Below are positions 18,018 to 25,040 of a stretch of 43,607 nt of DNA, in pieces. Origin of the DNA: a bacterium (GTDB lineage Bacteria; Chlamydiota; Chlamydiia; Chlamydiales; SM23-39). The translations under genes were made by a program, and so were the position numbers. Each line of letters starts with the position of its first letter. The first letter of the stretch is position 1. The DNA lies in the NCBI GenBank assembly GCA_021811265.1, contig JAJZPH010000013.1, positions 1 through 43,607 on the forward strand, given 5' to 3'. The notes below the pieces were generated by a model. That model was given only the letters and a program-made list of their open reading frames with translations. It was not told where the DNA came from and searched no databases.

Positions 18018-18184
18018 TATACACAAAGAACTTGGAAAATCGGTTTCTAGAGCTACGTGAAAATCCTCGCGGTTAGAAGATCGCAAACTACCCAATATTA
18101 ATGAAATATGGGATAGTTTTCGATTTTCCATCCCCGAGTTTTTGGCGTGCTCCAGAAACCGATTTTCCAAGTTCTTTTTGTATA
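18018..18184. repeat. Long inverted repeat IR1 (about 167 bp)
   Basis: Two arms of about 80 bases meet near 18101. The outer parts are nearly identical in inverted orientation: AAGAACTTGGAAAATCGG then TTTCTAGAGC on the left against TTTCTGGAGC on the right. The inner parts match with more changes and close on CCCAATATT/AAATATGGG. It fills the gap between the kinase gene and the hypothetical gene at 18261. It shares the core AACTTGRAAAATCGGYTT and the tail GGARCACGC with IR2 at 19650-19740, so the two belong to one repeat family. As RNA it would fold into one long hairpin. Confidence 0.85.
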
Positions 18185-18206
18185 AATCAGAAGGCAATTT
18201 TGCTAA

Positions 18207-18235
18207 TTGGAATAAAATTTAAAAAATGGTATAAT
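18207..18235 (+). promoter_or_regulatory. Sigma70-type promoter of the 18261 gene
   Basis: TTGGAA (18207-18212) and a perfect TATAAT (18230-18235) are exactly 17 bases apart, just outside the right arm of IR1. Transcription would begin near 18242. The ATG at 18234 lies within the -10 box and so cannot be the start of the gene. Confidence 0.7.
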
Positions 18236-18260
18236 GTTTTGCATAAAGAAGGAGAAAAAA

Positions 18261-18896
18261 GTGACTGCAGTAGTTCGGTGCGTATTAGGATGGCTTAATA
18301 ATTGGTTGGCTATTGATAAGGGAATGATAGCAGATGTCATGAAGGAGACTCCTCGCTTTGGTGCCCAAGAATGGAAGCAACATTTTGGCGTCGATGTAGA
18401 AGAGCCTGGACTTCCACCCTCCATTCAAGGTTTATTAAAACAAAGATGTCCTTTTTGGCCAGAAAAACGCATAAGTGAAACCCATCTACTTTGCTTAGTT
18501 CCCAAAGATTTAACTCTACAAAAAATTTATGAAGGGGCTCAGTGTCATTTATCCTCTTCTTTTATGGAGTTTTCTCAATCAAAGAACCAAGAAACTTATT
18601 GGATCCTAATCACAAAAGAGATCATTCCTGCCACCGTCGACCAAAGTTTCGATGAGGTAAAAAAAATCGTTTCAAAACAAGAGGGATATAGAATCCCATT
18701 CTTAAGAGAAGCTGTGATTGCGGTGATTGCTGCTCAATCTTTAAAAATAGAGCTATTTCCGACCAAATTGCAATTTACAACCTCTCAAGAAGTATACAAT
18801 GGCACCCACCCTTTGGTAGGGTATGGCTCTTCTGTTCCCTCCATTTATGTAAACAACGTGGGAGACTTTGCGGGCGCAGCAGGCGTTCGCTGCTGA
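18261..18896 (+). CDS. Hypothetical protein (211 aa)
   Basis: Not recognised. The start is GTG 18261, behind AAGGAG (18249-18254) with 6-base spacing; the ATG at 18234 is ruled out because it falls in the -10 box. The chain is soluble-looking, with no signal peptide or membrane helix. Notable segments are EEPGLPPSIQGLL, PFWPEKRISETHLLCLVPK and the C-terminal VGYGSSVPSIYVNNVGDFAG. The phrase PFWPxKRxSETHLLxLxP has the feel of a conserved hypothetical family, perhaps chlamydial, but this is memory rather than a search. It is convergent with a CPBP protease gene 30 bases away, and both lie between IR1 and IR2. Confidence 0.7.
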   Translation: MTAVVRCVLGWLNNWLAIDKGMIADVMKETPRFGAQEWKQHFGVDVEEPGLPPSIQGLLKQRCPFWPEKRISETHLLCLVPKDLTLQKIYEGAQCHLSSSFMEFSQSKNQETYWILITKEIIPATVDQSFDEVKKIVSKQEGYRIPFLREAVIAVIAAQSLKIELFPTKLQFTTSQEVYNGTHPLVGYGSSVPSIYVNNVGDFAGAAGVRC

Positions 18897-18926
18897 GGGA
18901 TGCTTATCTTTTTTCCCATATGTGAG

Positions 18927-19568
18927 TTATTCCTCAAGGAACCAAAGCGCCAAAGCCGGAAGATAAGGTCTTAAAGTTCCTCTCAATGGTACCCTGTACT
19001 CTCCAAAGATATTACTCAAAGAATGGACACATACTGCATGAAAGAAAGAGCTACGCTCCCTCACAACTCCAAAGACCATTCCCGAAACCAAAGTTATGGA
19101 GAATATGGGATCGCTTAAATATTCTACATGTGCATCTGCAAACAAAAACGAAGCTACAGCAAAACTCATTGTTTTAGCGCTTGAAGAAGAGAACAGGGTA
19201 GTTCCTTGGATCAGTAGAGCGCCTCCTCCTTGGAACATCCATCTATAGGTAGCCTCTTCTAGAAATGGCATAATAACCCAATTTAAACTTCTTCTTTGAA
19301 AACTTGCAGGAAGGTAGTAAACAGGTTGTACCAATACCATATATGCTTGATGAATGTGTCCATTAACAAACGAATGCAACCAATCACGAGGGAAATGCAA
19401 CAAATTACGCAATCGTTCAGGAACCCATCGATGGAATAAAGCACCTATACCTGCTCTTTCAAAAGTTTTCTTAATTTCTTTAGAAACTTTTACGAGCATG
19501 TGGTCTGCAACAAAACCGCCTACTATTGTTGCCACAAATCGGCAACTATAAGTTATTGCATGTGTCAT
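18927..19568 (-). CDS. CPBP-family intramembrane metalloprotease
   Basis: 213 residues. It carries the three motifs of CPBP (Abi/Rce1-like) membrane proteases: EEATYRWMF (EExxxR), FLFADAHVEYL (FxxxH) and HSLSNIF (HxxxN/D-like). The Glu pair and the two His residues are the expected metal or catalytic ligands. At least three hydrophobic segments surround the motifs. Rce1 relatives cleave prenylated CaaX proteins; bacterial members act in bacteriocin immunity, signalling or protein maturation, so the substrate here is unknown. Its start codon lies in AT-rich DNA next to IR2. A second CPBP protein occurs at 32903. Confidence 0.8.
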   Translation of the reverse strand: MTHAITYSCRFVATIVGGFVADHMLVKVSKEIKKTFERAGIGALFHRWVPERLRNLLHFPRDWLHSFVNGHIHQAYMVLVQPVYYLPASFQRRSLNWVIMPFLEEATYRWMFQGGGALLIQGTTLFSSSSAKTMSFAVASFLFADAHVEYLSDPIFSITLVSGMVFGVVRERSSFFHAVCVHSLSNIFGEYRVPLRGTLRPYLPALALWFLEE

Positions 19569-19649
19569 GATTATATTTTATTAATTATTTAATAATATAT
19601 ACTTTATTGTAAATTAATAATAAAGTCAAACAAAAAATTATATGAAAAT

Positions 19650-19740
19650 AACTTGAAAAATCGGCTTTTGGAACACGCACAAAGAACTTGGAGTTCCCAC
19701 CACGAGGGTTGCATAGATCCAAAGCTCAATTTTTCAAGTT
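19650..19740. repeat. Inverted repeat IR2 (about 91 bp), related to IR1
   Basis: The left arm at 19650-19672 starts AACTTGAAAAATCGG and ends TTTTGGA; the right arm at 19718-19740 is its inverse with three to four changes. Inside, an ACAAAGAACTTGGAG segment repeats the outer sequence of IR1, and the left arm shares GGAACACGC with the GGAGCACGC of IR1. The element lies between the CPBP gene and the stomatin-like gene. Confidence 0.8.
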
Positions 19741-19764
19741 GTTTGTATTAAAAAAGCTGTTTTC

Positions 19765-19780
19765 TGGCACACTAAATGCT
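19765..19780 (+). promoter_or_regulatory. Candidate sigma54 promoter of the stomatin-like gene
   Basis: TGGCAC, five bases, then ATGCT: the GG at 19766-19767 and GC at 19778-19779 are separated by exactly 10 bases, the defining -24/-12 geometry of RpoN promoters. Only one base of the -12 element departs from TTGCT. Transcription would start near 19790 with a short leader holding the ribosome site before ATG 19804. Chlamydiae have RpoN and one response-regulator activator. No binding site for the activator was identified. Confidence 0.4.
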
Positions 19781-19803
19781 CTTAACAAAGACGGAGAAGA
19801 AAA

Positions 19804-20697
19804 ATGTTTGTAATTTTTGGAGCCATTGCCGCTGCTATCTTATTTGGACTGATGGGCATTCGCATAGTACGGCCTACCCATCGCGGACTTGTAGAGAGAT
19901 TTGGTAAATATAAAAAATTTGCGCTTCCGGGATTGAACTGGATTTTTCCTTTGGGAGTCGAGCATCTCTATCTTGTGAATGTCACAGAACAGATGGTGGA
20001 TGCACAGCCCCAGGAGATCATCACAAATGATAATTTGAATGCCAAGGTGGATGCACAGGTATATTTTAAAGTAAAAGTAGATGAAAATAGCGTAAAAAAT
20101 TCGCAATACAATGTAAATGATTACCGCTGGCAAATTGTGAGCCTTGCACGGACCACCTTGAGAAATATCATTGGTACCATGACTCTGAAGTCGGCCAATA
20201 GTGAAAGAGGCAAAATCAATGCCGAGTTGCACCATACCTTGATGGAAGAAACATCCAGCTGGGGCATTGACATTGTGCGCACTGAACTCAAAGAGATCGA
20301 TCCTCCCAAAGATGTGCAGGAAACGATGAATAAGGTAGTTAAGGCGGAAAATGAAAAGATTGCTGCAATCGACTTTGCAACAGCCACTGAGACGGCAGCA
20401 GATGGTCAAAAAAGAGCTGAGATCAAAAAAGCCGAAGGAATCAGGCAGGCCAGAATCTTGGAAGCAGAAGGGGAGGCACAGGCCATCCAGCTTGTCAACG
20501 AGGCTGCAGATCGCTATTTTGTAGGCAATGCCCAAATATTGCGACGGTTGGAGAGCGTTGAAAAAGCTTTGTGCGGCAGTGCAAAGGTGGTGATTCCTTC
20601 CAATACAGAGCTTGTCAATGTCATAGGAGAGCTTGCTGGGATTGCCCCCATTGCAAAAAAGGAAGCAAAAGTGGAAAAAAAGGGCTTGCAATCGTGA
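19804..20697 (+). CDS. Stomatin/SPFH-domain membrane protein (QmcA/slipin type)
   Basis: 297 residues. A single N-terminal membrane anchor (VIFGAIAAAILFGLMGI) leads into an SPFH domain opening VRPTHRGLVERFGKYKKFALPGLNW, with the typical EQMVDAQPQEIITNDNLNAKVDAQVYFKV and ARTTLRNIIGTMTL stretches. An Ala/Glu/Lys-rich coiled coil at about residues 180-240 drives oligomerisation. Relatives form ring or cage scaffolds in the inner membrane that often surround FtsH-type proteases or organise lipid domains. No NfeD-like partner is adjacent. The stop codon overlaps the GTG of ispH by 4 bases, so the two are translationally coupled. A candidate sigma54 promoter lies upstream. Confidence 0.9.
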   Translation: MFVIFGAIAAAILFGLMGIRIVRPTHRGLVERFGKYKKFALPGLNWIFPLGVEHLYLVNVTEQMVDAQPQEIITNDNLNAKVDAQVYFKVKVDENSVKNSQYNVNDYRWQIVSLARTTLRNIIGTMTLKSANSERGKINAELHHTLMEETSSWGIDIVRTELKEIDPPKDVQETMNKVVKAENEKIAAIDFATATETAADGQKRAEIKKAEGIRQARILEAEGEAQAIQLVNEAADRYFVGNAQILRRLESVEKALCGSAKVVIPSNTELVNVIGELAGIAPIAKKEAKVEKKGLQS

Positions 20698-21653
20698 AGC
20701 TAATCCTTGCAAAGCCCAGGGGTTTTTGCGCTGGAGTCGAGCGAGCAATTGGCATTGTCACAAAAGCGATCGAGAAGTTTGGCCCTCCTATTTATGTCTA
20801 CCATGAGATTGTGCACAACCGCCATGTGATCGAAAAGCTCAAAAATCTGGGCGCCATTTTTGTAGAGGATCTCGATAGAGTTCCCGATCGCTCTTATCTG
20901 ATCTATTCGGCCCATGGTGTTTCTCCCGACATACGCGGCCGAGCCAAAAAGAAAAAACTTATGGAAATAGATGCTACTTGTCCGCTCGTGACGCGTAACC
21001 ACTCAGCAGTCAAACGTTTTGCTAAGAAAAAAGGCCACCTTCTTCTCATCGGCCATAAAGATCATCCCGAAGTAATCGCTACAGCTGCTGAAAAGCCTAG
21101 CTTTGTGACCATCATCGAAAATAAAAAAGATGTGGAAAAACTCCCTTTTTCTTCCTCAGATCCGATCTACTATTTGACGCAAACCACGCTGAACAGCGAC
21201 GAGGTGAATGAGATCATTGCTCTTTTGAGAAATAAGTTTTTTCACCTAGAGACCCACCCACAGACTTCCATTTGCTACGCCACGGCCAATCGCCAAAAGG
21301 CTTGGGGAATAATTTTAGAAAAGGCAGATCTGGCTCTTGTGGTAGGAGATCGCAAAAGCTCTAACTCCAACCGTTTGCATGAGATCGCCTTGAAAAAGGG
21401 AATCACAAGTTACTTGATCAACGACCCGAACGAGCTATTGGCAAAATCACTCGATGGCGTCAGTACAATCGCAATGACAGCCGGCGCCTCTACTCCTGAA
21501 GAGATTGTACAACAAACAATAGAGAGGCTCTTTTTTTTGGGCCTCGCTTCTGTCGAAGAGGTCTGCTTTCAGCAAGAGAGCGTTTCTTTTTCTATCCCTT
21601 CCATTTTTTCTAATGATTCGCTGCAAAAAGAGGAGATCAGAAGTCGTGTATAG
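20694..21653 (+). CDS. ispH: 4-hydroxy-3-methylbut-2-enyl diphosphate reductase
   Basis: The last enzyme of the MEP isoprenoid pathway, reducing HMBPP to IPP and DMAPP with a [4Fe-4S] cluster. The start is GTG 20694 in the GTGA overlap with the SPFH gene; the longer Cys-rich extension upstream is the SPFH sequence in another frame. From there the protein has 319 residues and its first cluster cysteine is C12 (RGFCAGVERAI), as in E. coli. The other ligands lie in IDATCPLVTRNH and SICYATANRQKA. Substrate-binding motifs (YHEIVHN, HGVSPDIR, TQTTLN, NSNRLHEIA, TAGASTPEEIV) are present. Its last 85 bases overlap the end of the convergent oppF-like gene. Confidence 0.97.
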   Translation: MKLILAKPRGFCAGVERAIGIVTKAIEKFGPPIYVYHEIVHNRHVIEKLKNLGAIFVEDLDRVPDRSYLIYSAHGVSPDIRGRAKKKKLMEIDATCPLVTRNHSAVKRFAKKKGHLLLIGHKDHPEVIATAAEKPSFVTIIENKKDVEKLPFSSSDPIYYLTQTTLNSDEVNEIIALLRNKFFHLETHPQTSICYATANRQKAWGIILEKADLALVVGDRKSSNSNRLHEIALKKGITSYLINDPNELLAKSLDGVSTIAMTAGASTPEEIVQQTIERLFFLGLASVEEVCFQQESVSFSIPSIFSNDSLQKEEIRSRV

Positions 21654-22381
21654 GGGTGCTGAGGAGCACAAAAAATCTTTTCTGTGGAAGAGAGCTCCAC
21701 GAGATTTCCTCGAAACAGGACGCCCACGCGCGTTGCCATTTTGCGAGCCAGCAAAAGATCGTGAGTGATCAGAAGAGATGTCAGATCCCTTTTTTTGTGT
21801 AGATCGAGAAGAAGATGGAGAATTTGTTCGGCAGTGGGAAGATCTAGAGAAGAGGTGGGTTCATCTAGTATTAAAAAAGAGGGCTCTACAACCAAAGCAC
21901 GTGCAATGCCTACTCTCTGTTTTTGTCCTCCGCTAAGCTCATGGGGATATTTTTCTAAAAGACGAAGCGGAAGAGATAGCTCTTCGAAAAGGTGGAGGAT
22001 CTTTTCTCTTCTTTCGGTCTCATCAAGAGGCGAGTGGATCTTGAGTCCTTCTTCCACTATGGTAGAAATATGCATTTGCGGATCTAGGCAAAAATAGGGA
22101 TCTTGAAAGATCATTTGTGCTTTTTTCCTGTAAGGCAGAATCTCCGATTTCTTTAAGGAAAAAATCGATTTTTCTTCAAAAAAGATATCTCCCGATGTAG
22201 GAGAAAAAAGCTTCATGATGAGCTTGGCAAGAGTGGATTTTCCAGAACCACTTTCCCCGACGAGGGCAAAGATTTCACCAGGATGTATTTCTAGAGAAAT
22301 GTTCTGTAGAGCAATGATTTGGCTTTTTCTCGAAGAAAAAGTTTTCGAAACATTGTGAAGAGAAACGAGAGGCTTTGTCAT
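21569..22381 (-). CDS. oppF: Oligopeptide ABC transporter ATP-binding protein OppF
   Basis: 270 residues, one ABC ATPase of a peptide importer on the inner face of the membrane. Walker A is VGESGSGKSTL, the Q-loop MIFQDPYFCLDP, the signature LSGGQKQRVGIARAL, Walker B FLILDEPTSSLD and the H-loop LLITHD. The C-terminal HPYTRLLISS is typical of Opp/Dpp ATPases. It is the last gene of the minus-strand unit oppB-oppC-oppD-oppF, overlapping oppD by 4 bases. The final 28 codons are read antisense to the end of ispH. No substrate-binding OppA gene is in the window; chlamydiae often encode several elsewhere. Confidence 0.93.
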   Translation of the reverse strand: MTKPLVSLHNVSKTFSSRKSQIIALQNISLEIHPGEIFALVGESGSGKSTLAKLIMKLFSPTSGDIFFEEKSIFSLKKSEILPYRKKAQMIFQDPYFCLDPQMHISTIVEEGLKIHSPLDETERREKILHLFEELSLPLRLLEKYPHELSGGQKQRVGIARALVVEPSFLILDEPTSSLDLPTAEQILHLLLDLHKKRDLTSLLITHDLLLARKMATRVGVLFRGNLVELSSTEKIFCAPQHPYTRLLISSFCSESLEKMEGIEKETLSC

Positions 22382-23172
22382 AAAGCTTCCAAAGGTTGCG
22401 TGGTGCTTGGCAATTCTTTATTGTGGGAGAAAAAATGGGCAGAGGCAATGAGTTTTTGCGTGGCGGGGTGGCGAGGATGCGCAAAGAGATCTTCTGTCTT
22501 CCCTTCTTCGATGATCCTGCCTTGATGCATGACGATGGTCCTTGCACACAAAGTGCGCACGAGTGCCAGATGGTGTGAAATCAAAAGCAGGGAAAATCCA
22601 CGCTTTTCTTGGAGTGTTTGTAGAAGAGAGAGAATCTGGTAATTGGTCGTTATGTCCAGCGCAGTTGTGGGCTCATCTGCAATGATCAGCTCGGCATTCT
22701 TTGCAAGGGCAATGGCTATGTTGACTCTCTGCAACATGCCTCTACTGAGCTCATGGGGATAGCAATGAAATATCCTTTCAACATTGGGAAGAAAAACCTC
22801 ATCTAAGAGAGAAAGAGCTTTTCGATAGCGAGCTTTTTTGTTCTCAAAGATAGCTTCGGCAAGCTGGTGGCCGATTTTCATAGTGGGATCAAGGGCTGCT
22901 TGGGGATCTTGAAAGATAAAAGCGATAGGAGGATAGGGGTCTTCCCATAGAGGTTTTTCTTTAAAGTAGATGCTGCCGGAAATCTTTTTTTCTCTGCGTG
23001 CTTTTGGGGGGAGAAACGCTCCTGCGAGACTCGTTTTTCCCGATCCTGATTCCCCGACGATGGCGAGGTTTTCGTGGAAAGCTAAAGAAAAAGTGGCTGT
23101 AGAGACAGCTTCGAGATTTTTTCCTTTGTCGGAATAAGAAATGGAGAGGCGATCGACTCGCAAGAGGGTCAT
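22378..23172 (-). CDS. oppD: Oligopeptide ABC transporter ATP-binding protein OppD
   Basis: 264 residues, the second ABC ATPase of the peptide importer. It shows Walker A VGESGSGKTSLAG, the Q-loop FIFQDPQAALDP, the signature variant LSRGMLQRVNIAIAL (LSRGM rather than the usual LSGGQ), Walker B LIIADEPTTALD, the H-loop LLISHH and a C-terminal HPATQKL tail. It overlaps both neighbours by 4 bases (ATGA junctions), so the two ATPases and the two permeases are made together. The altered signature is frequent enough in OppD proteins not to imply loss of function. Confidence 0.93.
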   Translation of the reverse strand: MTLLRVDRLSISYSDKGKNLEAVSTATFSLAFHENLAIVGESGSGKTSLAGAFLPPKARREKKISGSIYFKEKPLWEDPYPPIAFIFQDPQAALDPTMKIGHQLAEAIFENKKARYRKALSLLDEVFLPNVERIFHCYPHELSRGMLQRVNIAIALAKNAELIIADEPTTALDITTNYQILSLLQTLQEKRGFSLLLISHHLALVRTLCARTIVMHQGRIIEEGKTEDLFAHPRHPATQKLIASAHFFSHNKELPSTTQPLEAL

Positions 23173-23993
23173 AAGGGGTCCTCAGTAGTGGGGTCGTAGT
23201 AGTTTCTAAAACATTCCCCGAGAAGGTTGAACCCGAAAATCGTGATGGTTAAAAGGAGCGCTGGGAAAAAAATTCTCCAAGGAAAATAGCGAAAGCTCCC
23301 CAATCCCTCGTTGAGCATCACTCCCCAACTGGAAAAGGGCGCTTGGATGCCCACGCCTAAAAAACTTAAGAAGGCTTCGGCCAAGACTGCGGCGGGGAGG
23401 TTGAGGGTGAGCGTGACGAAGATGGGCCCTGCAGCATTGGGAATGAGGTGACAAAAGAGGACGCGCAGAGGGGAAGCTCCGAGAGTTTGCGCCGCTGTAA
23501 TAAAGGAAAGATGTTTGATCTGAAGAAGATGTCCTCGAATAATGCGGGCCATGGTGATCCACCCAGTGAGAGCAATCGCTACCAAAATGGTAAAAAAACC
23601 AGGGCCTAAAAACAGGGTTAGCAAAAGAACCATGAGAAGAGAAGGGATCGATTGGAGGACGTCGCAGCTTCGCATCAAGCATTCATCTACTTTTTTTCCC
23701 ATCAAAGCAGCAACACTTCCCCAAAGCACTCCAACCAGAAGATCGATCAAAGCAGCAGCCGTTGCAACACCAAGCGAGATCCTCGCTCCCATGGCCGAGC
23801 GGATCAAAAGATCTCTTCCTAAATCGTCCGTTCCAAACCAAAAAGCATGCGAAGGAGGCTCGTTGGTTTTGTCAAGATGGATCTCGTCATAAGAGTAGGG
23901 GCTCAGCAAGGGAGCAAAGAGTGCAAAAAAAAGGATGAAGGATAGAAGCAACAGAGCAGTTTGTGCAAGTTTGGATCGAAAAAGGATTTTCAT
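23169..23993 (-). CDS. oppC: Oligopeptide ABC transporter permease OppC
   Basis: 274 residues, inner-membrane permease of the peptide importer. A first membrane helix (ALLLLSFILFFALFAPLLSP) leads to the periplasmic HAFWFGTDDLGRDLLIRSAMGARISLGV block diagnostic of OppC/DppC, with the binding-protein-dependent permease core and the EAA-like loop QTLGASPLRVLFCHLIPNAAGP. Five further hydrophobic segments are visible. It overlaps oppB and oppD by 4 bases each. Nothing is missing. Confidence 0.95.
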   Translation of the reverse strand: MKILFRSKLAQTALLLLSFILFFALFAPLLSPYSYDEIHLDKTNEPPSHAFWFGTDDLGRDLLIRSAMGARISLGVATAAALIDLLVGVLWGSVAALMGKKVDECLMRSCDVLQSIPSLLMVLLLTLFLGPGFFTILVAIALTGWITMARIIRGHLLQIKHLSFITAAQTLGASPLRVLFCHLIPNAAGPIFVTLTLNLPAAVLAEAFLSFLGVGIQAPFSSWGVMLNEGLGSFRYFPWRIFFPALLLTITIFGFNLLGECFRNYYDPTTEDPL

Positions 23994-24970
23994 TCGCTAT
24001 CCTTTGTTCTAAGGCGCGGATCGAGAAGAAAGCTGAGCAGGTCGAATACAAAGACAGAAAGAAGCAGAAGAGAAGAATAAAAGACGGTCAATCCTAAGAT
24101 GGTCGTATAGTCGCGCTCCTGGATGCTTTTCACCATCCATTGCCCAAGTCCGGGAAGTGCAAAGATTTTTTCGATGACAAAGCTTCCCGTTACAATATGG
24201 GCAAGAAGGGGTCCCAAATAGGCAAACAAGGGAAGAAGGGAGTTTCGTAGAGTGTGGCGAAAAAAAACAGCAAGGGAAGAAAAGCCCTTCGCATAGGCAA
24301 GCTTGATGTAATCTTGCGATAAGATATTGAGGAGTCGCACTCTAAAGAGTCTGGTGATATAGGCGGTGGGAAGAAAAGAAAGAGAAAGAGCCGGCAGCAG
24401 AGTGGAGCTCCATCCATCAAAGCGTGCAAGCGGCAGCAAGTGCCAGCGAAAGGCAAAAAGGTGCTGCAAGAGCGTTGCGAGAAGAAATCCCGGAAGAGAA
24501 ATACCGGCAAAGGAAAAAAACAAAATGGCAGAATCGAGCTTTCTTTGGTGAAAATAGGCAGAAAGCCCGCCCAAAGAGAGTCCTAAGAAAATAGAGAGAA
24601 CAAAGGCCTGGCTGCCAATTAAGGCTGAAATGGGAAAGCCCTCTTTGATGATATCCATTACATGTTTGTGCTCATAAATAAGAGAGGGCCCGAAATCGAG
24701 CGTGAGACATCCTTTGAGGTAATTTTCATATTGCACAAAAAGGCTTTTATCAAGCCCGTAGTAGGCATATAAAGCTTTTTTGATTTCTTTTCTCATCCCC
24801 CTTTCTTCTTCAAAAGGATCTCCTGGTAAGCTTTTCATCAAAAAAAAAGTTGATGTAATGACAAAAAAAAGCGAAGAAATCAGATATAGAAATTTTTTTA
24901 AAATGTAATAAAAGGTGGTTTTGAGGGGCCTTTTCAAAAAAAATCTATAAGAAAGTTCGATGCTATTCAT
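23990..24970 (-). CDS. oppB: Oligopeptide ABC transporter permease OppB
   Basis: 326 residues, the partner permease of OppC and first gene of oppBCDF. The N-terminal helix (FLYLISSLFFVITSTFFLMK) ends in SLPGDPF, the classic OppB/DppB signature, so the ATG at 24970 fits. The permease domain has the loop YAKGFSSLAVFFRHTLRNSLLPL and the late GSFVIEKIFALPGLGQWMV motif. The promoter presumably lies in the 70-base gap shared with rimO. The downstream genes follow with 4-base overlaps. Confidence 0.95.
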   Translation of the reverse strand: MNSIELSYRFFLKRPLKTTFYYILKKFLYLISSLFFVITSTFFLMKSLPGDPFEEERGMRKEIKKALYAYYGLDKSLFVQYENYLKGCLTLDFGPSLIYEHKHVMDIIKEGFPISALIGSQAFVLSIFLGLSLGGLSAYFHQRKLDSAILFFSFAGISLPGFLLATLLQHLFAFRWHLLPLARFDGWSSTLLPALSLSFLPTAYITRLFRVRLLNILSQDYIKLAYAKGFSSLAVFFRHTLRNSLLPLFAYLGPLLAHIVTGSFVIEKIFALPGLGQWMVKSIQERDYTTILGLTVFYSSLLLLSVFVFDLLSFLLDPRLRTKDSE

Positions 24971-24986
24971 TTTTTATCTTTTACCC

Positions 24987-25015
24987 TTCACCAATGGGGT
25001 TTTCCGTAGTATAAT
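24987..25015 (+). promoter_or_regulatory. Sigma70-type promoter of rimO
   Basis: TTCACC (24987-24992) and a perfect TATAAT (25010-25015) are 17 bases apart in the divergent oppB/rimO gap. Transcription from about 25022 gives a 19-base leader with GAGG ahead of ATG 25041. The -10 box is strong and the -35 box moderate (4 of 6). Confidence 0.55.
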
Positions 25016-25040
25016 AGATAGTAAGAATTTTGAGGATAGG

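Noticed and set aside
20571..20693. N-terminal extension of IspH
   Set aside because: It is the SPFH coding region in another frame; the GTG at 20694 puts the first cluster Cys at position 12 as in known IspH.
19840..20748. 302-codon open frame on the minus strand opposite the stomatin-like gene
   Set aside because: It is fully antisense to a well-supported SPFH gene, has a Cys/Phe/Ile-rich composition unlike any family, and lacks a ribosome site.
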